Assembly (NCBI GenBank): GCA_023248535.1
Contig: JAHFEJ010000026.1
Location: 1 to 35,011 of the forward strand
DNA length: 35,011 nucleotides
Direction: 5' to 3'
DNA from: Nitrospinales bacterium
Lineage (GTDB): Bacteria > Nitrospinota_A > UBA7883 > JACRGQ01
Part shown: positions 18,028 to 26,563 of the stretch, one piece after another
Position numbering within the stretch: position 1 is the stretch's first letter
How the letters are laid out: each line of letters opens with the position of its first letter
The notes under the pieces: model-generated
What the model saw: the letters and a program-made list of their open reading frames with translations, nothing else
What the model was told of the DNA's origin: nothing
Database searches by the model: none
Translations under genes and position numbers: made by a program

Positions 18028-19013
18028 CAGCCTTTACGGGCGGCCTTCAGTTGCGGGTGGGCCAGCGTGAAATCCAGCACGCGCAGCCCGGCCTTCGCCA
18101 TTGCGGCGGCGATAGCCGCCTTTTTTTCCGGTGCGCACCAAACGATGAAACAGCCGCCTCCCCCCGCGCCGCAAACTTTGGGGTGGCCGCCGTTCTTCTT
18201 TGCGATGGCGAACGCGCGCCGCAGTTTCGGGGTGATGACCCCTTTGCCCAGTTTTTCCCTCATGGCGCTCTCCACGTCGATCAGTTTTCCGACGTGGTCG
18301 TACAGGCCATCCAGCAACGTCGCGGAGAGGGCCAACGAGTTTTTTGCGATTGCGGTAAAGGCGGCGCGGGTGGCGGCGTCGTGTTCCACCGCTTTTTTTA
18401 GCATCAGCCAATTCGGCACGCCCGAAACGCGCGATTGGCCGGAATAGACCAGCACCACCCTGCGTTCCAGTTCGGCGGCGGGGATATCCATCCGCTCGTA
18501 AGTTTGCCCCTCTTGGAGGTTGAGTACGCCGTTCACGCCGCCGGAAAGCGCCGCCACATAGTCCTGTACGCCGGTGGGGATGCCGAGGTGGCGCGCCTCG
18601 ATGTTTTTGGCCACATCCAGCAGATCGCCGTCGGACAACTTCTGGTTGTTGATCTTCGCCAGTGTTTTCAGGAATGCGATGAGCAACGCCGATGAGCCAC
18701 CCAGCCCGGCCCCGGCGGGGGAGAGGGTTTCCGCGTCAAAATGCCATCCCTCGGCGGGCATGAAATCGAGGGCGCGGTGAAACAGCGTTTTCTTTTTTTC
18801 CGGCGTGGCGGGATCGTAGGTAATGGCCGCCCCCAGATGCCGCGCGTGTATGACCGTTCCCTTTTTTTCAGTCTTCGTGGCGGTGACGGTGGCGTACAGG
18901 CTGATCGCCGCGTTGACCGACATCGCCGGGGCGAACATAACCGACAGCGGCCAGATGTCCAACGTGCCGCCGCACAGGTCGATACGGGTGGGAGCCTTCG
19001 CGGTGATCTTCAT
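18027..19013 (-). CDS. GHMP-family small-molecule kinase
   Basis: A 328-residue kinase. It opens KITAKAPTRIDLCGGTLDIW, has the ATP-binding loop SPAGAGLGGSSALLIAF near residue 105, and the C-terminal VCGAGGGGCFIVW motif 3, all diagnostic of the GHMP superfamily. The substrate-recognition start is closest to galactokinase-like and D-glycero-D-manno-heptose-7-phosphate kinase-like members. No heptose or sugar-nucleotide genes adjoin it, so I leave the substrate open. It is coupled to the antiporter gene downstream by TGATG and follows panB after a 188-base gap. Confidence 0.87.
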   Translation of the reverse strand: MKITAKAPTRIDLCGGTLDIWPLSVMFAPAMSVNAAISLYATVTATKTEKKGTVIHARHLGAAITYDPATPEKKKTLFHRALDFMPAEGWHFDAETLSPAGAGLGGSSALLIAFLKTLAKINNQKLSDGDLLDVAKNIEARHLGIPTGVQDYVAALSGGVNGVLNLQEGQTYERMDIPAAELERRVVLVYSGQSRVSGVPNWLMLKKAVEHDAATRAAFTAIAKNSLALSATLLDGLYDHVGKLIDVESAMREKLGKGVITPKLRRAFAIAKKNGGHPKVCGAGGGGCFIVWCAPEKKAAIAAAMAKAGLRVLDFTLAHPQLKAARKG

Positions 19014-19201
19014 ATTTCCTCAAAAATTGCCTGTTGATCTGCCCGGCCATCCAAAGCCGGTTGCTCCGCCCAAAGCGCGAGCGCGGGGAGTGAACCGCCG
19101 CTCCCCTTTAAAAGATTCCTATCAGATACTACCAGTTCACGCGGCCGCCGCGCCGCCAAAAAGCGGCTGTGCCGGCAGGAAGATGGGCGTTTAAAAAAAT
19201 G

Positions 19202-20047
19202 CTACTCCTTCTTTTTGCCAACCACCTTGAGCGGCGATTCGGCAAGCGAGCTATAGGTATGCTCTTTGGCCGGGAAGCTGCCATCGCGCACTTCGCCGAT
19301 ATACGCGCCGAAAGCCTCTTTTACTTTAGCGCGCAGATCGGAAAACACTTTGACGAAGCGCGGGTGCGGGCCGTCCGAAAGGCCCAGCATGTCGTGCATC
19401 ACCAGTATTTGACCGTCGCATTGCGCCCCCGCCCCGATACCGATGGTGGGTATGTGAAGCGTTTCGGTGATCGTGGCGGCCAGTTCCGCCGGTATAGCCT
19501 CCAGCACCACGGCGAAGGCCCCCGCCTTTTCCACCGCGCGGGCATCGGCCAGCAGATGGCGGGCGCTGTCGCCATGCTTTCCCTGCACCTTGTAGCCCCC
19601 CAATTGGTGATAGCTCTGCGGCGTAAGGCCGATGTGCGCCATCACCGGGATGCCCGCGTCCACGATGGCGCGTATCCGGTCGGCGTATTTTCCGCCTCCT
19701 TCCAGTTTCACGCCGTGGGCGCCGCTTTCCTGCATGATGCGGCCGGCGTTTTCCAGCGCCTTTTGGGCGGATACCTGAAAGCTCATGAACGGCATGTCGA
19801 CGATCACCATCGCGTTGTGCGTGGCGGCAGTCACCGCCTTCGCGTGGTGGATCATGTCGCCGACGGTGAGGGAGAGGGTGTCGGGCCGGCCCAGCGCTGC
19901 CATGCCTACGCTGTCCCCGACGAGAATGATATCAACCCCCGCATCGTCCATAATGCGGGCGAAGGGGGCGTCGTATGCGGTCAGTGCGGTAATTCTGCGG
20001 CCGGCGCGTTTCATTTCCAGTACGGCGGGAACGGTGAGTTTTGCCAT
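19202..20047 (-). CDS. panB: 3-methyl-2-oxobutanoate hydroxymethyltransferase
   Basis: First committed step of pantothenate and coenzyme A synthesis: adds a hydroxymethyl group from methylenetetrahydrofolate to ketoisovalerate. The 281-residue protein shows ITALTAYDAPFARIMDDAGV, ILVGDSVGMAALGRPDT (metal-binding Asp), VIVDMPFMSF, GAHGVKLEGG, GIPVMAHIGLTPQS and VEKAGAFAVVLEAIP, then IGIGAGAQCDGQILVMHDML, all highly conserved in PanB. Length is slightly above the usual 260-270 because of a lysine-rich C-terminus. No panC or panD is nearby. A folate enzyme (folK) lies in the same run. Confidence 0.96.
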   Translation of the reverse strand: MAKLTVPAVLEMKRAGRRITALTAYDAPFARIMDDAGVDIILVGDSVGMAALGRPDTLSLTVGDMIHHAKAVTAATHNAMVIVDMPFMSFQVSAQKALENAGRIMQESGAHGVKLEGGGKYADRIRAIVDAGIPVMAHIGLTPQSYHQLGGYKVQGKHGDSARHLLADARAVEKAGAFAVVLEAIPAELAATITETLHIPTIGIGAGAQCDGQILVMHDMLGLSDGPHPRFVKVFSDLRAKVKEAFGAYIGEVRDGSFPAKEHTYSSLAESPLKVVGKKKE

Positions 20048-20106
20048 GATGCGTGCTCCTTTCCACGGCCGGGAAAGAAAGAATATGTGGCGCGCGCCCC
20101 TTTAGC

Positions 20107-20117
20107 GGGGGGGGGGG
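20107..20117. repeat. Homopolymer of 11 G in the dck-panB spacer
   Basis: A run of 11 consecutive G on the plus strand (C on the coding strand) lies 60 bases upstream of the panB ATG. It follows CCCCTTTAGC, so part of it can pair with the CCCC to form a short hairpin. Long G tracts are prone to slippage during replication and to sequencing error. Confidence 0.7.
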
Positions 20118-20147
20118 CAGGCTGCCGTTCTTCCCGTCCCGGTCAAT

Positions 20148-20798
20148 TTACATTGATCCAAGCGGATTGAAAAACTCCCTCCCTTTCACCGGGCGGGAAA
20201 TTTTCTCCAGCAATTTAATAAAGTCTTCTTCATTCTCCACAAAGTCGATGCCGCTGGTGTTCACCTGCAGCGACGGGCCGGCATCGTAATGGAAAAACCA
20301 CCGGTGGTAGGCCTCGTTGACCTCCTCGATATATTTTTCCGCCATGCCGGCTTCAAAATTCCGGCCCCGTTTCGCAATCCGGCGGACCAACGTTTCCGTG
20401 TCCGCCGAAAGGAATATGACGAGGTCCGGCTTTGCCAGCCGCGACAGCAACACTTCGTACATTTGATTATACAGCTTGAATTCCTCGGAATCCAGATTGA
20501 TCAGGGCGAATATCCGGTCTTTCTCCAGCATATAATCCGCCACTACCTTTTGCTTAAAAAGGCTCACCTGGTTGGCTTCGGCCAACTGTTTGTTGCGGGA
20601 GAGCAGGAAAAACATCTGCGCCTGGAATGCGAATTGCCGCCGATCCTTATAGAACCCGGCCAGAAACGGGTTTTCTTCAACATGTTCCATAATGGTTTCG
20701 GCGCCGAAGTGGTTGGCCAGCTTCAGGGTGAGCGAGGATTTGCCTACCCCGATCGGTCCCTCGATGGCGATGTAGTTAGGCGTGCGCCAATCCTTCAC
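20148..20798 (-). CDS. Deoxynucleoside kinase
   Basis: A 216-residue P-loop kinase of the dCK/dGK/dNK family: YIAIEGPIGVGKSSLTLKLA (Walker A), EHVEENPFLAGFYKDRRQFA (substrate-binding EENP), VVADYMLEKDRIFA (the family DR motif) and RIAKRGRNFE in the lid. It phosphorylates deoxynucleosides, often deoxyadenosine or deoxyguanosine in bacteria, for nucleotide salvage. The base specificity cannot be read here. It overlaps folK by 23 bases, so the two are co-translated. Pairing of folK with such a kinase is seen in several bacterial lineages. Confidence 0.9.
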   Translation of the reverse strand: MKDWRTPNYIAIEGPIGVGKSSLTLKLANHFGAETIMEHVEENPFLAGFYKDRRQFAFQAQMFFLLSRNKQLAEANQVSLFKQKVVADYMLEKDRIFALINLDSEEFKLYNQMYEVLLSRLAKPDLVIFLSADTETLVRRIAKRGRNFEAGMAEKYIEEVNEAYHRWFFHYDAGPSLQVNTSGIDFVENEEDFIKLLEKISRPVKGREFFNPLGSM

Positions 20799-21282
20799 GG
20801 GTTACCTGTTGATCCGCGGTTAACGCGTTTAGCGCCGAGCTGGTCCGCTTCAACACCGGATGAAGGACATGGGGGGCGATCTCCGCCAACGGCTCCAGTA
20901 CAAAGCGGCGCTGGGCCATCTGCGGGTGGGGCACCGAAAGGCGCGGCAACGCCACGATGTGGCCGCCGTACAATAGAATGTCGATATCAATGGGGCGGTC
21001 GGCGTACAGCTCTTTGCTGTGGCGGCCAAGTGAAAGCTCGATCTCCTCCAGACGGTCCAGCAGTTCCAGAGGATCCAACGCGGTGCGCAGCGCCGCAACG
21101 CAATTGAGAAACGGTGCGGCATCCACCTTCATGCCAACGGGTGCGGTGCGGTACATGCTGGAGATGGATGTGACTTCCACCCCCTCGATCTTGCGCAACC
21201 CGTCCACGGCGGCCGCTATGTTGGCGTGGCGGTCCCCCTCGTTGGAGCCAAGGGAAAGATAGACCGTTTCCATGTTTTCCAT
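20776..21282 (-). CDS. folK: 6-hydroxymethyl-7,8-dihydropterin pyrophosphokinase
   Basis: Transfers pyrophosphate from ATP to hydroxymethyl-dihydropterin in folate synthesis. The 168-residue protein begins METVYLSLGSNEGDR and contains SSMYRTAPVG, FLNCVAALRT, the signature DRPIDIDILLYG and LSVPHPQMAQRRFVLEPLAE, all standard for HPPK. The ATG at 21282 gives three residues before METVYL, and the ATG at 21273 is an alternative. It starts 12 bases after dapL and overlaps the deoxynucleoside kinase gene. Confidence 0.95.
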   Translation of the reverse strand: MENMETVYLSLGSNEGDRHANIAAAVDGLRKIEGVEVTSISSMYRTAPVGMKVDAAPFLNCVAALRTALDPLELLDRLEEIELSLGRHSKELYADRPIDIDILLYGGHIVALPRLSVPHPQMAQRRFVLEPLAEIAPHVLHPVLKRTSSALNALTADQQVTREGLAHA

Positions 21283-21294
21283 CGTATCAACGTC

Positions 21295-22530
21295 TCAGAA
21301 TACGAGGCCGGTTTCCAGCATCCGTTGTTTCATCAGGGCGACGACCCGCTTTTCGTCCGCTTCGTCCTTCGCCTCGAAGGTGCAACCGAAGCGGAGGAAG
21401 CTCCCCACGGTGTCTTCCGGCACGGTGGAGATCAGTTTTTCCTTGATAAGGAACTGGCTGGCGTCTTCGGCGGTGGCGAATTTCACGCCCCCCTTCGTCC
21501 CCTTGGGGGCCGGGACGTACAGATAAAAAGTGCCGCCGGGGAGCTTGGCGTCGAAGCCGGCTTCCCGCAGGGCATCCACCATCAACTTGAGTTTGCGTTC
21601 GTACTTTGCAACCGTTTTGGCGGTGATGGCGGGGTTTTGCAGCGCCTTGACCCCCGCGTGCTGGATGGCGGCGAACTGGCCGCTGTCGCAGTTGTCCTTA
21701 ACCGTGGCGAAGGCGTTGACCACCAGCGGGTTGCCCACCACAAACGCCATGCGCCAGCCGGTCATGTTGAACGCCTTGGAGAGGGAGTGTATCTCCACGC
21801 CGACATCCATCGCGCCGTCGATGCTTAAGAAGGAAAGCGGCTTGCGGCCATACACCAAAGCCCCGTAGGCGGCATCCTGCACCACCACCAGCTTGTGTTT
21901 ATGGGCGAAGGCCACGGCCTTTTCAAAAAACTTCGCGTCGGCCATCGCGCCGGTCGGGTTGTTAGGATAATTGATGTAGAGCATCTTCGCCTTCGCCAGC
22001 TTGTCGGCGGGGATGGCGTCGAGGTCGGGCAAAAAGCCGTTCTCGCGCTTGAGCGGCAGGTTCACCACCTCGCCGCCGTAATAGGCGGTGTGCGTCCCCA
22101 TCACCGGGTAGCCCGGCACGGTCATAAAGGTAACGTCTCCGGGGTTGATGAAGCAGGCGGGCATCATGGCCAGCGCCGGCTTGCTGCCGATGGCGTGGTT
22201 GACGTGCTTTTGCGGGTCCAGCCCTTTCACGCCATAGACGGAATCCATATAGGCGCAGGCGGCGTCCTTGAACTGCTGTATGCCGTTGTCGGTGTAGCCT
22301 CGGTTTTCGCGTTTTTGAGCCTGGGCTATCAGTTCGTTGACAACCAGCGGGTCGGCCATCCAGTCAGGTTCGCCGACGCCCATGTCGATCATCTCGGCGC
22401 CGGGATTGGCAGCAAGGGCCGCACGCTTGGCCCGCTTGATCTTCTCGAATTTGTAGATTTTGTCTTCTTTGCCGAAGTTTTTGCCGCCGATGCGCTCGGC
22501 AAATAGCTGCTGTATATACGGTTCGCCCAT
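21295..22530 (-). CDS. dapL: LL-diaminopimelate aminotransferase
   Basis: A 411-residue PLP aminotransferase that converts tetrahydrodipicolinate directly to LL-diaminopimelate, bypassing the succinyl or acetyl route to lysine and peptidoglycan. Evidence: YKFEKIKRAKRAALA near the N-terminus, DMGVGEPDWMADPLVV, RGYTDNGIQQFKDAA, YPNNPTGAMAD, the QDAAYG turn and the PLP lysine in HSLSKAFNMTGWRM (K252). The full length and the GEPDW and YTDNGIQ blocks favour DapL over other class I aminotransferases. The family is typical of deltaproteobacteria, Nitrospira-like groups, cyanobacteria and spirochaetes. It heads the minus-strand run dapL-folK-dck-panB. Confidence 0.9.
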   Translation of the reverse strand: MGEPYIQQLFAERIGGKNFGKEDKIYKFEKIKRAKRAALAANPGAEMIDMGVGEPDWMADPLVVNELIAQAQKRENRGYTDNGIQQFKDAACAYMDSVYGVKGLDPQKHVNHAIGSKPALAMMPACFINPGDVTFMTVPGYPVMGTHTAYYGGEVVNLPLKRENGFLPDLDAIPADKLAKAKMLYINYPNNPTGAMADAKFFEKAVAFAHKHKLVVVQDAAYGALVYGRKPLSFLSIDGAMDVGVEIHSLSKAFNMTGWRMAFVVGNPLVVNAFATVKDNCDSGQFAAIQHAGVKALQNPAITAKTVAKYERKLKLMVDALREAGFDAKLPGGTFYLYVPAPKGTKGGVKFATAEDASQFLIKEKLISTVPEDTVGSFLRFGCTFEAKDEADEKRVVALMKQRMLETGLVF

Positions 22531-22632
22531 ACGGTCTCCCAGTAAGCCGATTGTTTATCCGGTCAATTAAAAATGGAATGGTACGGCAAAAGCGCCTTTG
22601 CGTCAATGCCGCCCCCTCTTGTGCATGGTACA

Positions 22633-22853
22633 TCGGCCCGGCGGGCCGAGAGAGTTGCCGCTGACGCGGCAATGCGGACAAGAGTGTCCGCACCACCCAG
22701 GAAAAGTTCCGCTCTTGGTCTTGGTGGGACGGACACTCCTGTCCGTCATCGGCCCATCGGGCCGACTTTCTCTCGGCGCGTTGCGCCAATGGTCGACAAG
22801 AGTGACGACCCTACCCGGAAATTTCGATGGGTACATGCTGAGAGCATGTACCC
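22633..22853. repeat. Cluster of eight short perfect or near-perfect palindromes
   Basis: The spacer between divergent dapL and rho is about 470 bases with no credible gene. It holds hairpins with tiny loops: TCGGCCC/GGGCCGA at 22633-22649 and again at 22749-22765; TTGCCGC/GCGGCAA at 22655-22672; TGCGGACA/TGTCCGCA at 22673-22692; GACGGACA/TGTCCGTC at 22728-22747; GGCGC/GCGCC at 22775-22787; GGTCG..CGACC around CAAGAGTG at 22792-22810; and an 11-base stem GGGTACATGCT/AGCATGTACCC at 22829-22853. None has a T-tract, and divergent genes need no terminator here. REP-like repeat DNA is the best description. Short frames across it look like chance. Confidence 0.85.
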
Positions 22854-22868
22854 GATTGGGAAAAAGGT

Positions 22869-22897
22869 TTGACAATATTAGGGAGAAATGGCACAAT
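22869..22897 (+). promoter_or_regulatory. Sigma-70 type promoter of rho
   Basis: A perfect -35 TTGACA at 22869-22874, a 17-base spacer and CACAAT (4 of 6) at 22892-22897. Transcription would begin near 22904, leaving a leader of about 100 bases before the rho ATG. The leader has a C-rich stretch with little G (22945-22972), the kind of unstructured C-rich RNA that Rho binds, so feedback of Rho on its own leader is plausible. Confidence 0.7.
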
Positions 22898-23003
22898 CCC
22901 TCAATTAAGAACTGCCATTAATTTGTTGGAGAAACCGTTAGTATCCCCCACGTTCACCCCACAACCCCTTTTTAAGTGATCTATATCCGCATTGGAAAAA
23001 CCT

Positions 23004-24275
23004 ATGGAAATGAATGTCGCCGACCTCAAGAAAAAAACCGTGCTGGAGCTGAACGCCCTCGTCAAAGAGCTGAATATTGAAGGAACCGGCGGCCTGCGCA
23101 AGCAGGAGCTTATTTTCAAGATACTCGAGGGGCAGACCAAGACCCAGGTGGCCGAGGGCAAAGAGGGGATAATTATGGGGGAAGGGGTGCTGGAAATCCT
23201 GCCGGACGGCTTTGGTTTCCTGCGCGCGCCCACCAGCAACTATCTCCCGGGGCCGGACGACATGTATGTTTCCCCCTCGCAGATCCGCAAGTTCGACTTG
23301 CGCACCGGCGATACCGTTACCGGCGAAATCCGCCCGCCGAAGGAAGGGGAGCGCTACTTCGCCCTGCTGAAGGTTGAAAGCATCAACGGCGAGCCGCCGA
23401 ATCTGGAAAAAATACGCCCGCTGTTCGACAACCTCACCCCGCTCTATCCGGAGCGGCGGCTGAAGCTGGAATCGGACGATGGCAACCTTTCGATGCGCGT
23501 GATGGATCTGTTAACCCCCGTCGGCATGGGGCAGCGTTCCATTATCGTCGCCCCGCCCCGCACCGGCAAAACCATGCTGATGCAGGCGATGGCCAACTCG
23601 ATAGCCAAGAACCACCCCGACGTTACCTTGATCGTTCTTCTCATCGACGAACGGCCCGAAGAAGTCACCGACATGGAGCGCTCGGTAAAAGGGGAGGTTA
23701 TCGCCTCCACCTTCGACGAACCGGCCCAGCGCCACGTGCAGGTGGCCGAGATGGTCATCGAAAAGGCAAAACGGCTGGTCGAGCACAAACGTGACGTGGT
23801 AATCCTGCTCGACTCGATCACCCGCTTGGCCCGCGCCTACAACACCGTAGTGCCCCCCTCCGGCAAGGTTCTTTCCGGCGGCGTGGACAGCCACGCGCTC
23901 CAGCGCCCCAAGCGCTTTTTCGGCGCGGCGCGCAATATAGAAGAAGGGGGCAGCCTCACCATTATCGCCACGGCCCTCATCGAAACCGGCAGCCGGATGG
24001 ATGACGTGATCTTCGAGGAATTCAAGGGAACCGGCAATATGGAAATACACCTGGACCGGAAACTGGCCGACCGCCGTGTCTTTCCGGCCATCGACATCAA
24101 CCCCTCCGGCACCCGTAAAGAAGAGCTGCTGCTGTCGCCGGAAGAGCTGGGGCGGGTTTGGCTGTTGCGCAAGGTTCTTCAACCGATGGATTCGGTGGAG
24201 GCGATGGAGCTTTTGTTGGATAGAATGCGGCAAACCAAGACGAACACGAAGTTCCTTGCCGCAATGAACGCATAA
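23004..24275 (+). CDS. rho: Transcription termination factor Rho
   Basis: A hexameric RNA-dependent ATPase that ends transcription. The protein has the Rho N-terminal helix bundle ([20 protein letters not shown]), the RNA-binding cold-shock-like domain ([20 protein letters not shown]), Walker A in [36 protein letters not shown], Walker B in [20 protein letters not shown] and the Q/R-loop block [20 protein letters not shown]. The frame is open from a TTG at 22992. The ATG at 23004 has TTGGAAAA upstream, and the ATG at 23010 would give the N-terminus closest to known Rho proteins. Either gives the normal 421-423 residues. It starts the rho-rpmE-prfA-prmC-murA run. Confidence 0.96.
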   Translation: MEMNVADLKKKTVLELNALVKELNIEGTGGLRKQELIFKILEGQTKTQVAEGKEGIIMGEGVLEILPDGFGFLRAPTSNYLPGPDDMYVSPSQIRKFDLRTGDTVTGEIRPPKEGERYFALLKVESINGEPPNLEKIRPLFDNLTPLYPERRLKLESDDGNLSMRVMDLLTPVGMGQRSIIVAPPRTGKTMLMQAMANSIAKNHPDVTLIVLLIDERPEEVTDMERSVKGEVIASTFDEPAQRHVQVAEMVIEKAKRLVEHKRDVVILLDSITRLARAYNTVVPPSGKVLSGGVDSHALQRPKRFFGAARNIEEGGSLTIIATALIETGSRMDDVIFEEFKGTGNMEIHLDRKLADRRVFPAIDINPSGTRKEELLLSPEELGRVWLLRKVLQPMDSVEAMELLLDRMRQTKTNTKFLAAMNA

Positions 24276-24284
24276 TAGTATAAT
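24256..24284 (+). promoter_or_regulatory. Candidate promoter of rpmE
   Basis: TTGCCG (4 of 6) at 24256-24261, 17 bases, then a perfect TATAAT at 24279-24284, spanning the end of rho. Transcription would start near 24291, 19 bases before the rpmE ATG. It would allow ribosomal protein L31 to be made independently of rho. Confidence 0.5.
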
Positions 24285-24309
24285 CACGCGCTTTAGTGAG
24301 GAGAAATAC

Positions 24310-24519
24310 ATGAAACAGGGAATTCACCCGGAATATGGTCCGGCCAAGATCGTCTGCGGCTGTGGCAGCGTTTTGGAAATCAACGCCACGGTAAAGACGA
24401 TCAGCCTGGACATCTGTTCAGTCTGCCACCCGTTTTACACCGGCACGCAGAAGCTGGTGGACACCGCCGGGCGCGTGGAAAAGTTCCGCCGCCGCGTCGC
24501 AAAAGCGGAACCGAAATAA
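24310..24519 (+). CDS. rpmE: 50S ribosomal protein L31, zinc-binding type
   Basis: A 69-residue ribosomal protein beginning MKQGIHPEYGPAKIVCGCGS. The four zinc-ligand cysteines C16, C18, C36 and C39 are all present, so this is the zinc-containing form, not the C-minus paralogue used under zinc starvation. DICSVCHPFYTGTQK followed by the basic tail GRVEKFRRRV is typical. A clear GAGGAG lies eight bases before the ATG. It sits 34 bases after rho with its own candidate promoter. Confidence 0.96.
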   Translation: MKQGIHPEYGPAKIVCGCGSVLEINATVKTISLDICSVCHPFYTGTQKLVDTAGRVEKFRRRVAKAEPK

Positions 24520-24563
24520 CGGTGATCGGCATTATCCGTCCCGTTTGCTTTACGGCAGGCGGG

Positions 24564-24588
24564 ACGGGGTACGCCACGCCCGTTTTTT
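24564..24588 (+). terminator. Candidate intrinsic terminator after rpmE
   Basis: ACGGG at 24564-24568 pairs with CCCGT at 24579-24583 around a 10-base loop, and the last T begins a run of six T (24583-24588). An overlapping larger hairpin, CCGTCCCG/CGGGACGG at 24536-24567 with a 16-base loop, precedes it. It ends 23 bases before the prfA ATG, so any read-through would be controlled here. Confidence 0.5.
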
Positions 24589-24611
24589 CATCCCGTTAGC
24601 GCCCCCCCGCC

Positions 24612-25703
24612 ATGTTTGAAAAACTCAAGGAAGTCGAAAAACGTTTCGAGCAGTTAAGCGAGCTTCTCTGCCTTCCCGCCACTATCACCAATCAGGAGTT
24701 ATACCGGAAGCTCGGCAAGGAGCAGGCCGACCTGGTTGACCTTGTCGCCGCTTACCGCGAATACGTGAAAGCTGAAACGTCGTTCAAGGAAAACGAGGAA
24801 CTGGCCGCTTCGGGGGACGCCGAATTGGCGGCAATGGCCCGCGACGAGAACTGCAAGCTGAAGGAAACGATGGCGGCGCTGGAAATACGCCTCAAGGAGC
24901 TTATCGTCCCCAAAGACCCGGCCGACCAGAAAAACCTCATCATGGAAATACGCGCCGGCACCGGCGGCGACGAAGCGGGCCTTTTTGCCGCGGAACTGTT
25001 CAACATGTACAGCCGGTTCGCCCAGAAGCGAGGGCTGAAGGTGGAGACCATGAGCGTGAGCGCCAACGACGCGGGCGGCGTGAAAGAGGTTATCGCCACC
25101 ATCGAGGGGAAGGGGGCCTATGGCCTGTTCCGCTACGAATCGGGGGTGCACCGCGTGCAGCGGGTGCCGAAAACCGAGACGCAGGGGCGCATCCACACCT
25201 CCACCGTCACCGTGGCGGTGTTGCCCGAGGCCGAGGAAAAAGAAGTGCAGATAAATCCCGCCGAACTCCGGATCGACGTGTTCCGCAGCGGCGGCCCCGG
25301 CGGCCAGAGCGTGAATACCACCGACAGCGCGGTGCGCATCACCCATCTTCCCACCGGCATGGTGGTTTCGATGCAGGATGAAAAATCACAGATCAAGAAC
25401 CGCCAGAAGGCCATGCGCGTGCTGCTTTCCCGCCTGCAGGATTTTTACCAGGAGCAGGATCGGCAAAAGCAAAGCGCCCAGCGCCGTTCCCAGATCGGCA
25501 GCGGCGACCGCAGCGAAAAAATACGCACCTACAATTTTCCGCAGGGGCGCGTCACCGATCACCGCATCAACGAGAACTTTTTCAACATACAGGGGATCAT
25601 GATGGGGGATATGGACGATATGGCCGATACCTGCCGCAAGGCCTTCCACGCCGCGTTGCTTTCCAACGCCGCGCCGGGATCCGCCGATGATCCAGCTCAT
25701 TAA
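24612..25703 (+). CDS. prfA: Peptide chain release factor 1
   Basis: Recognises UAA and UAG and triggers peptide release. The 363-residue protein has the catalytic GGQ at residues 230-232 ([20 protein letters not shown]) and the codon-recognition tripeptide of the RF1 PxT type in [20 protein letters not shown]2 would have SPF. The N-terminal coiled domain and the [17 protein letters not shown] block fit. The ATG at 24612 gives the normal start ([12 protein letters not shown]), but it is preceded by a C-rich stretch with no Shine-Dalgarno-like sequence, which is unusual in this window. It overlaps prmC, its modifying enzyme, by 17 bases. Confidence 0.96.
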   Translation: MFEKLKEVEKRFEQLSELLCLPATITNQELYRKLGKEQADLVDLVAAYREYVKAETSFKENEELAASGDAELAAMARDENCKLKETMAALEIRLKELIVPKDPADQKNLIMEIRAGTGGDEAGLFAAELFNMYSRFAQKRGLKVETMSVSANDAGGVKEVIATIEGKGAYGLFRYESGVHRVQRVPKTETQGRIHTSTVTVAVLPEAEEKEVQINPAELRIDVFRSGGPGGQSVNTTDSAVRITHLPTGMVVSMQDEKSQIKNRQKAMRVLLSRLQDFYQEQDRQKQSAQRRSQIGSGDRSEKIRTYNFPQGRVTDHRINENFFNIQGIMMGDMDDMADTCRKAFHAALLSNAAPGSADDPAH

Positions 25704-26544
25704 CGAATTTACCGTCCTGTTGGCGGAAGGAACGAAAGCTCTCACCGCCACCCGTTGCCCCACCCCCGGCCTGGACGCCGGATTTTTATTGGCCGATCTG
25801 TTGGGAGTTGAGCGCGCCGCAATGCTGCTTGATCCCCCCGCCGCGCTCCCCGCGGGCGCCGCGGATGCCTACCGCCGCCGCATCGCCCGGCGCGTCGCGG
25901 GCGAACCGGTGCAGTACATCACCGGCAAAAAGGAATTTTACAACCACACGTTCGAGGTCGGGCCAGCCGTTCTGATCCCCCGCCCTGAAACGGAAGAGCT
26001 GGTCGAAGCGGTATTGAAGCAGGTACCTCCCGGCGCGGCGCTTTCCGTGGCGGATGTCGGCACCGGCAGCGGCTGCATCGCAATTTCGCTGGGACTGGAA
26101 CGCCCCGAATGGCGCGTGACGGCGATAGACCTTTCGCCCGCCGCGCTGGACATCGCGCGGCGCAACGCCGCGCGGCTGGGAGCGGCCAACATATCGTTTG
26201 CGCAATCGGACCTTTTTGCGGCCGTTCCCGGCCCGTTCGACATGATCGTATCCAACCCGCCGTATATCGATTTTGGCGTAAAGGAGACATTGCAGGTGGA
26301 AGTGCGCAAGTTCGAACCGCCGCTGGCCCTCTTCGCCGCCGAGCGGGGGCTTGCGGTCATCCGCGAACTGGTCGCCCAGAGCGCCGGACATCTTAAGCCG
26401 GGCGGTTCCTTGTTCTGTGAAATCGGTTATGACCAGAAGGGGGCGGTGGAAAAATTCTTTGATGGAGGCGCGTGGAACGATGTAACCTTCCTGAAGGATA
26501 TATCGGGGCACGACCGCATCGTCCGGGCGGCGCGCCGCCCGTAA
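25687..26544 (+). CDS. prmC: Release factor glutamine N5-methyltransferase
   Basis: Methylates the glutamine of the GGQ motif in release factors, so its gene overlapping prfA fits its job. The 285-residue protein has the N-terminal helical domain ending in [20 protein letters not shown], the SAM-binding motif [18 protein letters not shown], and the substrate motif NPPY at 190-193 ([10 protein letters not shown]), followed by [14 protein letters not shown]. All are standard for PrmC/HemK. The start at 25687 lies inside the last codons of prfA and murA follows after 19 bases. Confidence 0.95.
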   Translation: MIQLINEFTVLLAEGTKALTATRCPTPGLDAGFLLADLLGVERAAMLLDPPAALPAGAADAYRRRIARRVAGEPVQYITGKKEFYNHTFEVGPAVLIPRPETEELVEAVLKQVPPGAALSVADVGTGSGCIAISLGLERPEWRVTAIDLSPAALDIARRNAARLGAANISFAQSDLFAAVPGPFDMIVSNPPYIDFGVKETLQVEVRKFEPPLALFAAERGLAVIRELVAQSAGHLKPGGSLFCEIGYDQKGAVEKFFDGGAWNDVTFLKDISGHDRIVRAARRP

Positions 26545-26563
26545 CCGCGTCAATGGGGGAAGA

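Noticed and set aside
19014-19201. The gap between panB and the GHMP kinase as a site for a terminator or small gene
   Set aside because: It has a GGGGAG/CTCCCC hairpin without a T-tract and no frame with a ribosome site. Nothing firm can be called.
22364-22896. Short frames across the hairpin cluster
   Set aside because: They run through palindromic repeat DNA on several frames and have no ribosome sites or known domains.
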